Both the position numbers and the translations under genes were made by a program. Below, piece by piece: positions 18,492 to 27,127 of a DNA stretch of 64,000 bases (position 1 is its first letter; the number at the start of each line of letters is the position of its first letter). Source of the DNA: [Leptolyngbya] sp. PCC 7376 (GTDB taxonomy: Bacteria; Cyanobacteriota; Cyanobacteriia; Cyanobacteriales; MRBY01). The DNA lies in NCBI RefSeq assembly GCF_000316605.1, contig NC_019683.1, positions 1,410,036 through 1,474,035 on the forward strand, given 5' to 3'. Below the pieces are notes generated by a model, which saw nothing but the letters and a program-made list of their open reading frames with translations, ran no database searches and had not been told where the DNA came from.

Positions 18492-18989
18492 TTACGGTAG
18501 GTTAATCGTCGGTTCAGGGTCGGGTTGGGCTGGCGCTGTATTAGAGTCAGCGGGGGCAGTTTCTTCTTCAGGGACAAGATAAATGGCTTCAACTTGTTCG
18601 CTGGGAGCTGGGGTTGCGACAAACCGACCTTCGTCAATGTTATAGGTCATCCGTTCAGCGCGCATACTATTGCCATCTTGAAGTACATAAACGTTACCGC
18701 TCAGAACAAGGGTACGCTCGGTAGAAAAGTATTGGGCTTGGGCAGCTGTGCCTTGAATATTACGGGCAGGATAATTAATCCGAACATTACCCCGTGCAGT
18801 GATTACGCCTGTTTCAGTGTTGGCTTCTTGGATATCAGATTGAACGGTGAGAGCACCAGCATTCTGGGCTTGGACTGGGGCTTGGACTGGGTTGGTCAGG
18901 GTTAGTAGAGCTGTGCTGGCGATCGCCGCCAACAGACCACCAGAAAAGAGAGAAATGTGTTTACCGAAGCCCTGAAACCTTGGAGCCAT
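18492..18989 (-). CDS. lptA: LptA/OstA-like periplasmic LPS transport protein
   Basis: 165-residue exported protein: signal peptide with hydrophobic stretch LLAAIASTALLTL and cleavage near VQA or AQA, then one LptA/OstA beta-jellyroll domain (TVQSDIQEANTETGVITA, GNVRINYPARNIQGTA, TLVLSGNVYVLQDGNSMRA). LptA forms the periplasmic bridge in LPS export. The acidic, Pro-rich tail (PEEETAPADSNTAPAQPDPE) is unusual compared with enterobacterial LptA. Its position immediately before lptB supports the assignment. Confidence 0.85.
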   Translation of the reverse strand: MAPRFQGFGKHISLFSGGLLAAIASTALLTLTNPVQAPVQAQNAGALTVQSDIQEANTETGVITARGNVRINYPARNIQGTAAQAQYFSTERTLVLSGNVYVLQDGNSMRAERMTYNIDEGRFVATPAPSEQVEAIYLVPEEETAPADSNTAPAQPDPEPTINLP

Positions 18990-19192
18990 ACTGTTTAACC
19001 TAATAAGTCAAAAAATCCTACGATAGTTTATGTGACGCAAAATCATGCGCTGAGTTGCTAAGCATTGTCCCATGATCAAAGCTTAGATTCAGATCATCGC
19101 TGCGCTTTCTCAAGAAAATCCGGATATCATGACCAATGTAACAGTGTTTTAAGCCAATCTCGGTTGGGGTTGGTGCGAGGAGTGTGTGCATT

Positions 19193-19570
19193 ATGTTTAA
19201 TTTTTCTGGTAAGCGTCCCGAAAATCTCGGTGTGACAGACGGCAAATTAAATGCTTGTCCGGGTACGCCTAACTGTGTCTGTAGTCAGAGCGATCGCCCC
19301 CAAGAAAAAATCGAGGCTTTACCTGCGGTTTCTCTCGATCAGTTACGCCAAGTGATTGAAGGTTTAGAACGGACAACGATCATCAAACAAACTGACAATT
19401 ATCTCTACGCAGAGTTTAAGAGTAAGTTGATGGGCTTTGTTGACGATGTGGAATTTTTCCATGATGGTCAGGCGATTCAAGTGCGTTCTGCTTCTCGCCT
19501 CGGGAAATCCGATCTTGGTGCGAATCGTGAGCGAGTTGAGATGATTCGCTCTGCAATCCAGTTCATGTAA
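19193..19570 (+). CDS. DUF1499 family protein
   Basis: Small (125 residues) DUF1499 protein, a family of unknown function found in cyanobacteria, plastids and proteobacteria. Diagnostic stretches are CPGTPNCVCSQ near the N-terminus, DNYLYAEFKSKLMGFVDDVEF and the closing RSASRLGKSDLGANRERV. ATG at 19193 was preferred over a GTG three codons earlier. It is convergent with the glutathione transferase gene; a HIP1-based hairpin lies between them. Confidence 0.85.
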   Translation: MFNFSGKRPENLGVTDGKLNACPGTPNCVCSQSDRPQEKIEALPAVSLDQLRQVIEGLERTTIIKQTDNYLYAEFKSKLMGFVDDVEFFHDGQAIQVRSASRLGKSDLGANRERVEMIRSAIQFM

Positions 19571-19609
19571 GTCTCTACCTTTCCCAACTATTAAAAATTA
19601 GTTAGCGGC

Positions 19610-19643
19610 GATCGCCTTTTCCTATCACGAGGAGAAGGCGATC
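19610..19643. terminator. HIP1-containing hairpin between convergent genes
   Basis: Inverted repeat with 14-base arms (19610-19623, 19630-19643), one mismatch and a six-base loop; the left arm lies within a HIP1 octamer. It sits between the ends of the DUF1499 and glutathione transferase genes. No strong T-run follows on either strand, so termination is plausible but weakly supported. Confidence 0.4.
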
Positions 19644-19674
19644 ATTAATTTATGTCGATTCTTCATCTTTGATC

Positions 19675-20379
19675 TTACGCATCAAACCGAGATGCATTCT
19701 CTGACTCGGAACTAGCAATCTCACCTTTCCCGAAAAACGCAGGGAATGGTTTTGGAATCGTAAGAGCCTTTTGGGTTTTCGGGCGAGCATCGATACGGTC
19801 AAACCATGTTTGCAAATTCTCTAATCCATCGATAGAGACCTTTGCCCAAGGGTAAGAACGCGCCCAAGGATACATCGCCATATCGACGATAGTGAATTCT
19901 TTTCCTAACAAATACTCCTTTCCTTCTAGCTGTCGGTCTAGTACTTCTAAAAGTCTTCTGGATTCTGCTACATAGCGATCAATGGCATATTGATCTTCAA
20001 TACCTTTTGGTGCGGCAATCCGTTGGAAAAACATCGCCTGCCCCATCATTGGGCCAATGCCACTCATCTGAAACATCATCCATTGCAACGCTTCTGATCG
20101 TGCTTTTTCGCCAGCAGGCAAAAACTTGTTGTATTTCTCCGCGAGATACCAAAGGATTGCGCCGGATTCAAAGACCGCAAAATCATTGTTGCTACGATCA
20201 ACAATTGTGGGGATACGGCCATTGGGATTGAGCTTCATATACCAATCAGATTTTTGCTCTTTCTTCCCAAAGTCTATGTAAGTTAGCTCGTACTCGATCT
20301 CTGCTTCTTCTAAGAAAATGACGGGTTTCCAACCGTTCATCGTGGAGGCGGTATAGAGATGGATATCTGGGGTTGTCAT
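19675..20379 (-). CDS. Glutathione S-transferase family protein
   Basis: 234 residues from ATG at 20379 (MTTPDIHLYTA); an upstream ATG at 20400 is less likely. The thioredoxin-like N-domain shows IHLYTASTMNGWKPVIFL, LNPNGRIPTIVD and FESGAILWYLAEKY, and the helical C-domain has FQMSGIGPMMGQ and FTIVDMAMYPWARSYPW. This is the bacterial YfcG/Nu-like pattern, whose members act as disulfide-bond reductases or peroxidases using glutathione. It is divergent from an HxlR regulator 154 bases away, a common arrangement for redox-responsive regulation of detoxifying enzymes. Confidence 0.88.
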   Translation of the reverse strand: MTTPDIHLYTASTMNGWKPVIFLEEAEIEYELTYIDFGKKEQKSDWYMKLNPNGRIPTIVDRSNNDFAVFESGAILWYLAEKYNKFLPAGEKARSEALQWMMFQMSGIGPMMGQAMFFQRIAAPKGIEDQYAIDRYVAESRRLLEVLDRQLEGKEYLLGKEFTIVDMAMYPWARSYPWAKVSIDGLENLQTWFDRIDARPKTQKALTIPKPFPAFFGKGEIASSESENASRFDA

Positions 20380-20532
20380 AACAAAATTCCTGACTATCAA
20401 TCTGTCTGTTGCTGTGCGATTCAGCTCTTCTAAAGATGAAGAAATAAATTGCGCTATGGGTAGTTACGATTCAAGATAGTCAGACTGGTCACTAGAATCA
20501 ATCAGTATACTTTTAGTAACCTAGTGGGATGT

Positions 20533-20895
20533 ATGAGCGATTCTGTAGAAATAGTCACTAACGCCAATGGTCAAAAAGAGGCGATCGCCCCTTGTTTAGA
20601 GCCTTGTCCTATCGAACGGGGTATGAGGATTTTGGGCGGCAAATGGAAGGGGTCAATTCTTTGGCACCTGAAGGATGGGCCAGTACGTTTCAATGATTTG
20701 GCGCGTCAATTAGGTGGAGCCAGTAAAAAGATGGTGAGTCAAAGGCTACGGGAAATGGAAGAAGCTAATTTGGTGGAACGCAAAGTTCTCTGCGATCGCC
20801 CTATTGCGGTGACTTATGAGATTACAGAATTTGGGAGAACTGCGCTGGGCTTTTTAGAGGAAGTCAAAAATTGGGTGGAAAGTAATCAGCTCTAG
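20533..20895 (+). CDS. HxlR-family transcriptional regulator
   Basis: 120-residue winged-helix regulator of the HxlR (MarR-like) family, whose members sense thiol-reactive or redox-active compounds. Visible: a Cys-containing N-terminus (PCLEPCPIERGM), then GGKWKGSILWHL, FNDLARQLGGASKKMVSQRL and YEITEFGRTALGFLEEVKNW. ATG at 20533 was chosen over GTG at 20524. It likely controls the divergent glutathione transferase. A damaged copy of its 3' end occurs 2.7 kb downstream (23560-23648), after the Uma2 and NACHT genes. Confidence 0.88.
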   Translation: MSDSVEIVTNANGQKEAIAPCLEPCPIERGMRILGGKWKGSILWHLKDGPVRFNDLARQLGGASKKMVSQRLREMEEANLVERKVLCDRPIAVTYEITEFGRTALGFLEEVKNWVESNQL

Positions 20896-20957
20896 TTTCT
20901 TCTCGATTTGATTGCTTTAGAATGGCAATATGCTCACAGAGTTTTAGGTCACTAAAC

Positions 20958-21521
20958 ATGGTGCAAGCTGTCCCCAAAATCCTAACGCTACAAGATTTTT
21001 TGCTACTGCCAGAAACAAAGCCAGCTAGTGAGTTTATTAATGGAGAAGTCATTCAAAAGCCCATGCCAAAAGGACGGCATAGTCGTTTACAAGGAAAGCT
21101 CTGTAGTGCAATCAACCAAGTCGCTGAAGAATCAAAAATAGCCTATGCCTTTCCAGAATTGCGCTGTAGTTTTGGCGATCGCTCTGTAGTTCCAGATCTC
21201 GCTGTTTTTACATGGGAGCGTATTCCTTTTACGTCAGAAGGTGATGTCCCAGACAATTTTCCATTAGCGCCAGACTGGACAATCGAAATTCTTTCCCCTG
21301 AACAACGGCCCAACAAAGTCTTGGGAAATATCCTTTATTGTCTCGAAAATGGTAGCCATCTCGGCTGGTTTATTGATCCCGATGACCTCAGTATTTTGTG
21401 TTTATCGCCATCACAGCAACCAACCTTATTTGAAGGGGAACAAGTAGTAACAAGTCTTCCAAAAATAGAGTTAAAGCTCACTGCTAATCAAGTATTTAGT
21501 TGGCTAAATATGAATCCATAA
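20958..21521 (+). CDS. Uma2-family (DUF820) putative endonuclease, second copy
   Basis: 187 residues from ATG at 20958 (an ATG at 20922 would add 12 residues). Predicted PD-(D/E)XK fold: EFINGEVIQKPMP (with the Glu missing in the copy at 6004), LRCSFGDRSVVPDLAVF and DWTIEILSPEQ. The two Uma2 proteins align over the full length. It sits 61 bases upstream of the NACHT gene on the same strand, so joint transcription is possible, though Uma2 genes usually occur alone. Confidence 0.8.
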   Translation: MVQAVPKILTLQDFLLLPETKPASEFINGEVIQKPMPKGRHSRLQGKLCSAINQVAEESKIAYAFPELRCSFGDRSVVPDLAVFTWERIPFTSEGDVPDNFPLAPDWTIEILSPEQRPNKVLGNILYCLENGSHLGWFIDPDDLSILCLSPSQQPTLFEGEQVVTSLPKIELKLTANQVFSWLNMNP

Positions 21522-21582
21522 TTAGAGCTGCATTTCTTATGGGACAGTTAAAATAAATAAAATCCATGTCGATAACTGAAAA

Positions 21583-23460
21583 ATGCAAGAATCAGAGATC
21601 TTTTCTGTAATCCCTAAAATTGTCAGTGGGGTTTCAAAGCCTGTTTTTAAATCTTTACAAAATCAAGGTCTCAAGAAAGTTGGACAATTAGAGGTAGACT
21701 TCAACTTTTGTTTTACTGAATATCTAAAAAGAAATTTCAATAAATGTTCTAAGACTAAAACAATCCTATATAGAGATCAGCCAGTAAATCTCAAAGACTT
21801 TTATGTAAGAACTGACTTACAGAGAAAAGGTCATTTTTTAGGGCAGACAATTACAGAAAATGAGTTTCTAGATATCATCAAAAGTGAACAAAGAATAATT
21901 ATTTCAGGAACAGCAGGATCTGGAAAATCGACATTCTGTAAAAGTATTTTTCTAGACTTGATTGAAACTCACAATGAAATCATACCTCTATTTTTAGAAT
22001 TGAGACAGCTTAACTCTGAGAAAGAATTAAGTATTTTAGAGTATCTCATTAATGAATTAAAAAAGTTTAAGTCGAGTTTTGCCGGTGATCAACTTGATTA
22101 TGCGTTGAAGAAAGGTAAGATAATCCTGATTCTAGATGGTTTTGATGAAGTCAATAGAGATAGGAAAGAAGTTGTAGAGAGAGAAATTATTGAAATTGCT
22201 GGACACTATGAGAATGTTCTTTTAGTTTGTTCTACGCGACCCGATGACAGATTTATCTCATGGGAAGAATTTCATACTTATCAAGTACTCCCTTTAGATA
22301 AAGTTAAAGCATTAAACTTAATCAGAAAAATGAGGTTTGATGCAACTATAAAATCCAACTTTATCAAGGCTCTTGATGCAAACTTATATGATAAGCATAA
22401 AAGTTTTGCAAGTAACCCACTACTGCTAACTATGATGCTATTAACTTACGAGCAGATAGCAGAAATACCAGAAAAAATCCACTTATTTTATCACGAAGCA
22501 TTTTCAACACTTTTTCATAAGCATGATGCCTTCAAAAGCTCATATAGAAGGAAAACATATACTGGTTTATCTATTGACGATTTTGCTAAATTACTATCGA
22601 CATTTTCTCTATTAAGTTACTCTCAGGAGAAGTATAGTTTTTCAAGAGATGAATTGATCGAATTACTGAAAGCATCAAAAAAAATATCAAAGATAATAGC
22701 AGAAGAAGAGAATATATTAAATGATTTGTTATTTAGTGTATGCATACTACAAAAAGATGGTTTGAAATATACATTTACTCATCGTTCATTTCAAGAATAT
22801 TTTACTGCACTTTTTCTGACTAACTTTAATAGCTGCCAGAAATATGAGCTTTTTGAAAAGGTTGCTTTTACGAACCGTTCTGATAGCGTAATTATGATTT
22901 CGCTTGAGATAAATCAAGAGTTAGTAGAGAAAGAATGGATAATACCAAAATTAAAATGGTTTCTTGAACAATTTTCATCGAAGAATGCTTCATTCGAAAA
23001 CACATTAAACAATATTTCATTGGTTTTTAGTGGATTACAATATTTTTCTGCTTCAGATATGGCTGATATGAAAAACATTGATATTTCAGAGGCATCTCCT
23101 GATATCGGACTCACATACAAAAGTCCTTCAAAGATAGCTGATTGCTATATGCTTTTTGAAGATTTATATAAGCAAGAGATGAATTCTTTTTGTGGCGAAA
23201 TGACATATTCATATTCAACGCAGGAAAAAGATGCAAAACAAAAACTATTATCTAGTATTGAGTTGAACTTTCATCCATTATTATTCGAATCAATATCACC
23301 GGAGATTCAAGAACTTATTGAAGAAGCCAATTTACTTCGATATTATGATAGCTCTATCAAATTTTTCCGAAGTTTACTGACATCACTAGAGGAGAAACAT
23401 AATCAACAAGAAAAAGATATCACAGAATTTATTCTTCAAGATGGTGGAACTTTTAAATAA
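21583..23460 (+). CDS. NACHT-domain NTPase (STAND family), possible anti-phage protein
   Basis: 625 residues. After an N-terminal region of about 85 residues that I cannot assign (with ILYRDQPVNLKDFYV before the NTPase), the NACHT module shows Walker A GTAGSGKST (Lys115), Walker B LILDGFDEV (Asp185, with the NACHT-type DE at 188-189), sensor-1 STRPDD and helical stretches FASNPLLLTMMLL and FTHRSFQEYFTALFL. The last ~200 residues are unassigned and have no recognisable nuclease or protease. Several bacterial NACHT proteins protect against phage, but that is family knowledge, not shown here. The gene is AT-rich, has no HIP1 site and uses A/T-ending codons unlike its neighbours, which suggests recent transfer. 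Confidence 0.88.
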   Translation: MQESEIFSVIPKIVSGVSKPVFKSLQNQGLKKVGQLEVDFNFCFTEYLKRNFNKCSKTKTILYRDQPVNLKDFYVRTDLQRKGHFLGQTITENEFLDIIKSEQRIIISGTAGSGKSTFCKSIFLDLIETHNEIIPLFLELRQLNSEKELSILEYLINELKKFKSSFAGDQLDYALKKGKIILILDGFDEVNRDRKEVVEREIIEIAGHYENVLLVCSTRPDDRFISWEEFHTYQVLPLDKVKALNLIRKMRFDATIKSNFIKALDANLYDKHKSFASNPLLLTMMLLTYEQIAEIPEKIHLFYHEAFSTLFHKHDAFKSSYRRKTYTGLSIDDFAKLLSTFSLLSYSQEKYSFSRDELIELLKASKKISKIIAEEENILNDLLFSVCILQKDGLKYTFTHRSFQEYFTALFLTNFNSCQKYELFEKVAFTNRSDSVIMISLEINQELVEKEWIIPKLKWFLEQFSSKNASFENTLNNISLVFSGLQYFSASDMADMKNIDISEASPDIGLTYKSPSKIADCYMLFEDLYKQEMNSFCGEMTYSYSTQEKDAKQKLLSSIELNFHPLLFESISPEIQELIEEANLLRYYDSSIKFFRSLLTSLEEKHNQQEKDITEFILQDGGTFK

Positions 23461-23559
23461 TTGCAGCAGGTAAGAACGAGTGAATTCTGAGTATCTTTCA
23501 ATCATATCAATTTTAAATAGACACTAATGATAATCATTTCCCCAAAGGAACATTTACCA

Positions 23560-23648
23560 CCCCATTGCGATGACGTATGAGATTACGGAAGTTGGAAAAA
23601 CTGCACTGGGCTTAAAAAAAAAATTGGGTCGAGGAAAATCAACTTTAA
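23560..23648 (+). pseudogene. 3' remnant of a second hxlR gene
   Basis: Translation gives PIAMTYEITEVGKTALGL and, after a frame change in a run of A, KNWVEENQL followed by TAA (23646-23648). This matches the end of the HxlR protein at 20533 (PIAVTYEITEFGRTALGF ... KNWVESNQL). A few codons are deleted and nothing upstream can be read as the rest of the gene. It lies just upstream of two short-chain dehydrogenases, which an intact HxlR might once have regulated. Confidence 0.75.
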
Positions 23649-23763
23649 TTTGTTGGCATGAAATGCAATTAAGTTGGCGTGAATTGTAATACCCAAAGCT
23701 AATTCTGTTTTTTAGGATGTGGTTAATCACAAATGTTCCTTCCACAATCACAGACTAAACATC

Positions 23764-24579
23764 ATGGCTAATACAGTTTTAATCACTGGCTCCAGCAGTG
23801 GCATCGGCAAGGCAACGGCTAAATATTTTCAGGAAAAAGGCTGGAATGTGATTGCAACCATGCGATCGCCCCAAAAAGAAACCGAGCTTACAGAATTAGA
23901 GAATGTGTTGGTAACGCGCCTTGATGTGACAGATTCAGAATCTATCGAGTCGGCAATCAAAGCTGGGCTAGAAAAATTCGGCAAAATTGATGCACTGGTA
24001 AATAATGCGGGTTACGGCGCTTTTGGTGCCCTCGAAGGTTTTCCGATAGATAAAATTCGTCGTCAATTTGATACGAATGTCATTGGTTTACTGGAAACGA
24101 CCCAAGCGGTTCTGCCTCATTTTCGTCAACAGAAATCCGGCACCATCGTTAATGTTTCGTCCGTTGGCGGCAAGATGACTTTTCCGTTATTCAGTCTTTA
24201 CCACGGTACAAAATTTGCTGTGGAAGGCATTTCAGAATCGTTGCATTATGAGCTGGAACCCATCGGCATCAAAGTGAAAATTATCGAACCGGGAGCGATC
24301 GCCACAGAGTTTGCGGGACGATCTTTTGATTTCGTTAACGATGAATCCCTCTCGGAATATCAAGACATTACCAATAAATTATTGGGGGCTTTTGAAACCA
24401 TTGGCAGTCAATCATCCCCTGCCAGTGTCGTTGCAGAAGTGATTTGGACAGCAGTCACTGATGGCACGAAAACCCTCCGCTACACCGCCGGAGAAGATGC
24501 CAAAGTCTTTATGGCGAACCGCAAAGCTCTCGATGATGAAACCTTTATTAATGGCTTGAAAGAGCAATTTGGTTTGTAA
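23764..24579 (+). CDS. Short-chain dehydrogenase/reductase (classical SDR)
   Basis: 271 residues from ATG at 23764 (an upstream in-frame ATG at 23719 gives an unlikely leader). NAD(P)-binding TGSSSGIGKAT, NNAGYGAFG and the catalytic Ser...Tyr-x3-Lys set (NVSSVGG ... YHGTKFAVEG) are intact. Such SDRs reduce or oxidise small alcohols and ketones; the substrate is not predictable. It precedes a second, unlike SDR by 99 bases and follows the hxlR remnant, forming a small oxidoreductase cluster ended by an AraC regulator. Confidence 0.9.
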   Translation: MANTVLITGSSSGIGKATAKYFQEKGWNVIATMRSPQKETELTELENVLVTRLDVTDSESIESAIKAGLEKFGKIDALVNNAGYGAFGALEGFPIDKIRRQFDTNVIGLLETTQAVLPHFRQQKSGTIVNVSSVGGKMTFPLFSLYHGTKFAVEGISESLHYELEPIGIKVKIIEPGAIATEFAGRSFDFVNDESLSEYQDITNKLLGAFETIGSQSSPASVVAEVIWTAVTDGTKTLRYTAGEDAKVFMANRKALDDETFINGLKEQFGL

Positions 24580-24678
24580 ATTTAAGCGAGATTTATCTCA
24601 CTACAATTGTTGTGATGGAGGGTCGGCGATCGCCCTAGGTTCGTCTATTTCTCCATCCTTTACTCTCCACCAAACACC

Positions 24679-25452
24679 ATGAATACAGCATTAATTACAG
24701 GCGCATCGAGCGGTATTGGCAAAGAACTCGCGAAAATCCATGCCTCGAAAAAAGGAGATGTGGTTTTAGTAGCCCGCCGGGAACAAGCCCTCAATGAACT
24801 TAAAGCCGAACTTGAACAGGCCTATGGCATCACTGCAACGGTCATTACCGCCGATTTATCGGAACCGGACTCTGCGAACAACATTTTCCAAGCGACGGAA
24901 GCAGCAGGTATTCAAATCGATATTTTGATTAATAATGCGGGTTTTGGGGGTCACGGCAAATTTCATGAACGGGATCTCGCCAAGGATCAAGCCATGATGC
25001 AAGTGAATATGGTGTCCCTCGTAAATCTGACGCATCTTTATCTACAGGGCATGGTGCAACGCAACTCCGGCAAAATTCTCCATGTGGCTTCCACAGCGGG
25101 CTTTATTCCAGGGCCATTACAAGCGGTTTATTACGCCACCAAAGCCTTTGTGAATTCTTTCTCCCAGGCGATCGCCCAAGAATTATCTGATACAAATGTC
25201 ACTTCGACGGCATTATGTCCGGGGGCGGTGGCGACGGAATTTGTGGCAGCGGGAGACCTTGAAGGCACAACAACTTGGGACAACGCAGCAACTGCAAAAT
25301 CTGTGGCGCAATGTGGTTATGACGCAATGATGCGAGGCGATCTCTTGAAAATCAACGAAGGCCGTTTAGCCTTTTTGTTGAAATGGGTGATTCCATTCCT
25401 CCCCCGCAAAATGGTGCTCAAATTGTCCCAACAATCTATGGAAAAACATTAA
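24679..25452 (+). CDS. Short-chain dehydrogenase/reductase (DltE/YqjQ-like SDR)
   Basis: 257 residues with TGASSGIGKELAK, DILINNAGFGGHG and active-site VASTAGF ... YYATKAFVNSF. The long C-terminal region (LLKWVIPFLPRKMVLKLSQ) is typical of the COG0300 group. Catalytic residues are in place, the substrate unknown. It is on the same strand as the previous SDR but not closely similar, so this is not a recent duplication. The AraC-type gene starts 24 bases after its stop, suggesting an operon. Confidence 0.9.
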   Translation: MNTALITGASSGIGKELAKIHASKKGDVVLVARREQALNELKAELEQAYGITATVITADLSEPDSANNIFQATEAAGIQIDILINNAGFGGHGKFHERDLAKDQAMMQVNMVSLVNLTHLYLQGMVQRNSGKILHVASTAGFIPGPLQAVYYATKAFVNSFSQAIAQELSDTNVTSTALCPGAVATEFVAAGDLEGTTTWDNAATAKSVAQCGYDAMMRGDLLKINEGRLAFLLKWVIPFLPRKMVLKLSQQSMEKH

Positions 25453-25475
25453 TTCAACCTGCCGAATTTTCAGCT

Positions 25476-26480
25476 ATGAATACAAGCCAGAGAAAGTTTT
25501 TGTTGGATCAGGGCTGGCAAGTTTTCCTGAATGATTTAAAAATCATCCCACAGGATTTATTGCGACAGGCGAATTTACCCCTCGACTTATTCAGCCAAGC
25601 AAAGCCCATGCTCAGCACACCAGAATATTTTCGGTTGTGGGATAGTTTGGCCAGTTTACTCTCGGATGATCCAGCTTTTCCGTTGCGCGTTGCCCAGTCC
25701 ATCTCGGTGGAATTTTTTAGCCCAGCAATGTTTGCCTGCATCTGTAGCGATAATTTGGCGATCGCCCTGCAAAGATTAGCGCAATATAAACCATTGGTGG
25801 GGCCATGGCGTTTAGTCGTCGAAACAAATGATCGTCACACAGCAGTCTCATTTGGGGAATTTCCTGGCCAACTCCCCTTGCCTCCATCCCTCATTGCGAT
25901 GGAATTAGCATTTTTTGTCCATTTAGCGAGAATGGCGACGCGCGATCGCCTGATTCCCCTTCAAGTTCACACAACAGTCGATATTCCAGCCCTTGAACAA
26001 TACGAAGCATTCTTTGGTATCCCCGTCACAAAAGGTCAAACTGATGGCGTAATTTTTTCGGCGATCGATGTAGCCAAACCCTTTCTCACGTCCAATGCTG
26101 GGATGTGGTCAATATTTGAACCTGTCCTCAACCAGCGCCTCCATGAACTGCAACAACATGATTTATTTAGCGATCGCGTGCGAGCTTGCTTAGCCGAAAT
26201 TTTAGCGAGTGGACAATGCTCAATGGCAGACGTGGCAAAGAGATTAGCCGTTAGCCCCAGAACTCTACAACGCCGACTCAAAGCAGAAAACAGCAGCTTC
26301 AAACAAGAATTAAGTGATTTACGAGCAGAACTTGCTAACCATTATCTCGTTACGACAACCTATTCCAGCTCTGAAATTTCATTTTTACTTGGTTACAGCG
26401 ATCCCAGTTCATTCTTTAGAGCATTCAATATCTGGACTGGCAAAACTCCCGATCTCGTTAGAGAAATGTCACGTGCTTAG
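25476..26480 (+). CDS. AraC-family transcriptional regulator
   Basis: 334 residues from ATG at 25476, 24 bases after the SDR stop; an earlier in-frame ATG inside the SDR gene is ignored. The N-terminal half matches the AraC-type ligand-binding domain of the OruR/ArgR group (DPAFPLRVAQSISVEFFSP), and the C-terminal ~100 residues hold two helix-turn-helices (SMADVAKRLAVSPRTLQRRL and SEISFLLGYSDPSSFFRAF). It likely regulates the two upstream dehydrogenases, whose inducer is unknown. Confidence 0.88.
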   Translation: MNTSQRKFLLDQGWQVFLNDLKIIPQDLLRQANLPLDLFSQAKPMLSTPEYFRLWDSLASLLSDDPAFPLRVAQSISVEFFSPAMFACICSDNLAIALQRLAQYKPLVGPWRLVVETNDRHTAVSFGEFPGQLPLPPSLIAMELAFFVHLARMATRDRLIPLQVHTTVDIPALEQYEAFFGIPVTKGQTDGVIFSAIDVAKPFLTSNAGMWSIFEPVLNQRLHELQQHDLFSDRVRACLAEILASGQCSMADVAKRLAVSPRTLQRRLKAENSSFKQELSDLRAELANHYLVTTTYSSSEISFLLGYSDPSSFFRAFNIWTGKTPDLVREMSRA

Positions 26481-26590
26481 ACTACTCAGTGAGATATAGA
26501 ATGTATCTTAAGAGATATGTTGATAGCAGATAATTCCCAATCTAAATAAATCAAAAAACTCAAATAGAAAATCTTTTTTGAATTAGCAAC

Positions 26591-27127
26591 ATGAATATTT
26601 TCGAGCATGAATTAAATGCTTACAAAACTGAAATTATCAATTTAAAAGAAGAGCATAAGCCTATAAAAGAGATCAAAAACTTGACTCATCATTGCTTAAG
26701 TATTAGTAATCGAGGCAATTGTGTTGTGATTGGTCTTTGTGCATTAATCGAAGCTTTTCTTTTGGAACTAGTAAACGAAGAAGAAAAGAAAAATCCGTCC
26801 AACCCATCTAATGGCAATGGTCTTAAACGCCACCAAGATTATTTATCACAGGCTAAGAGAATAGATTTTGGCAAAATATCTCGATGGAGTAGCTTCAAGC
26901 ATATTTATGACCTGCGCAACGCTCTTATTCATAGCTATGGTGGCTTAATAGAGACCAGATGGATCAAAAAAGTAGATAAAGCAGCCAAACTCTTAAAAGT
27001 AGAATCTTCTATAATTTCTAAACGAAGAATCAGATTAACTACTGATGACCTTTTGACTTTCCATAAAATCATTGAAGAACTCTTCTATGAACTACAAGCA
27101 GCATCTGATACTGACAAAGATAACTAG
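26591..27127 (+). CDS. HEPN-like small protein
   Basis: 178-residue, strongly helical protein. The stretch LRNALIHSYGG contains the R-x4-H motif (Arg109, His114) that forms the RNase site of HEPN-domain proteins, many of which act in toxin-antitoxin and anti-phage systems. An upstream helix CVVIGLCALIEAFLLELV resembles the first HEPN helix with its polar residue. Family placement is by motif and helical pattern only. Its gene is AT-rich and has no HIP1 site, like the NACHT gene. The next gene, the TPR-Hsp70-protease, begins 320 bases downstream on the same strand. No antitoxin partner is evident. Confidence 0.6.
   Translation: MNIFEHELNAYKTEIINLKEEHKPIKEIKNLTHHCLSISNRGNCVVIGLCALIEAFLLELVNEEEKKNPSNPSNGNGLKRHQDYLSQAKRIDFGKISRWSSFKHIYDLRNALIHSYGGLIETRWIKKVDKAAKLLKVESSIISKRRIRLTTDDLLTFHKIIEELFYELQAASDTDKDN

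Noticed and set aside
20390-20483. Inverted pair CTGACTATC / GATAGTCAG between GST and hxlR
   Set aside because: Nine-base arms 76 bases apart could occur by chance, and the left one overlaps the GST start region; too weak to call an operator.
25383-25475. Upstream start for the AraC regulator
   Set aside because: It would lie inside the SDR gene and adds a leader without family resemblance.
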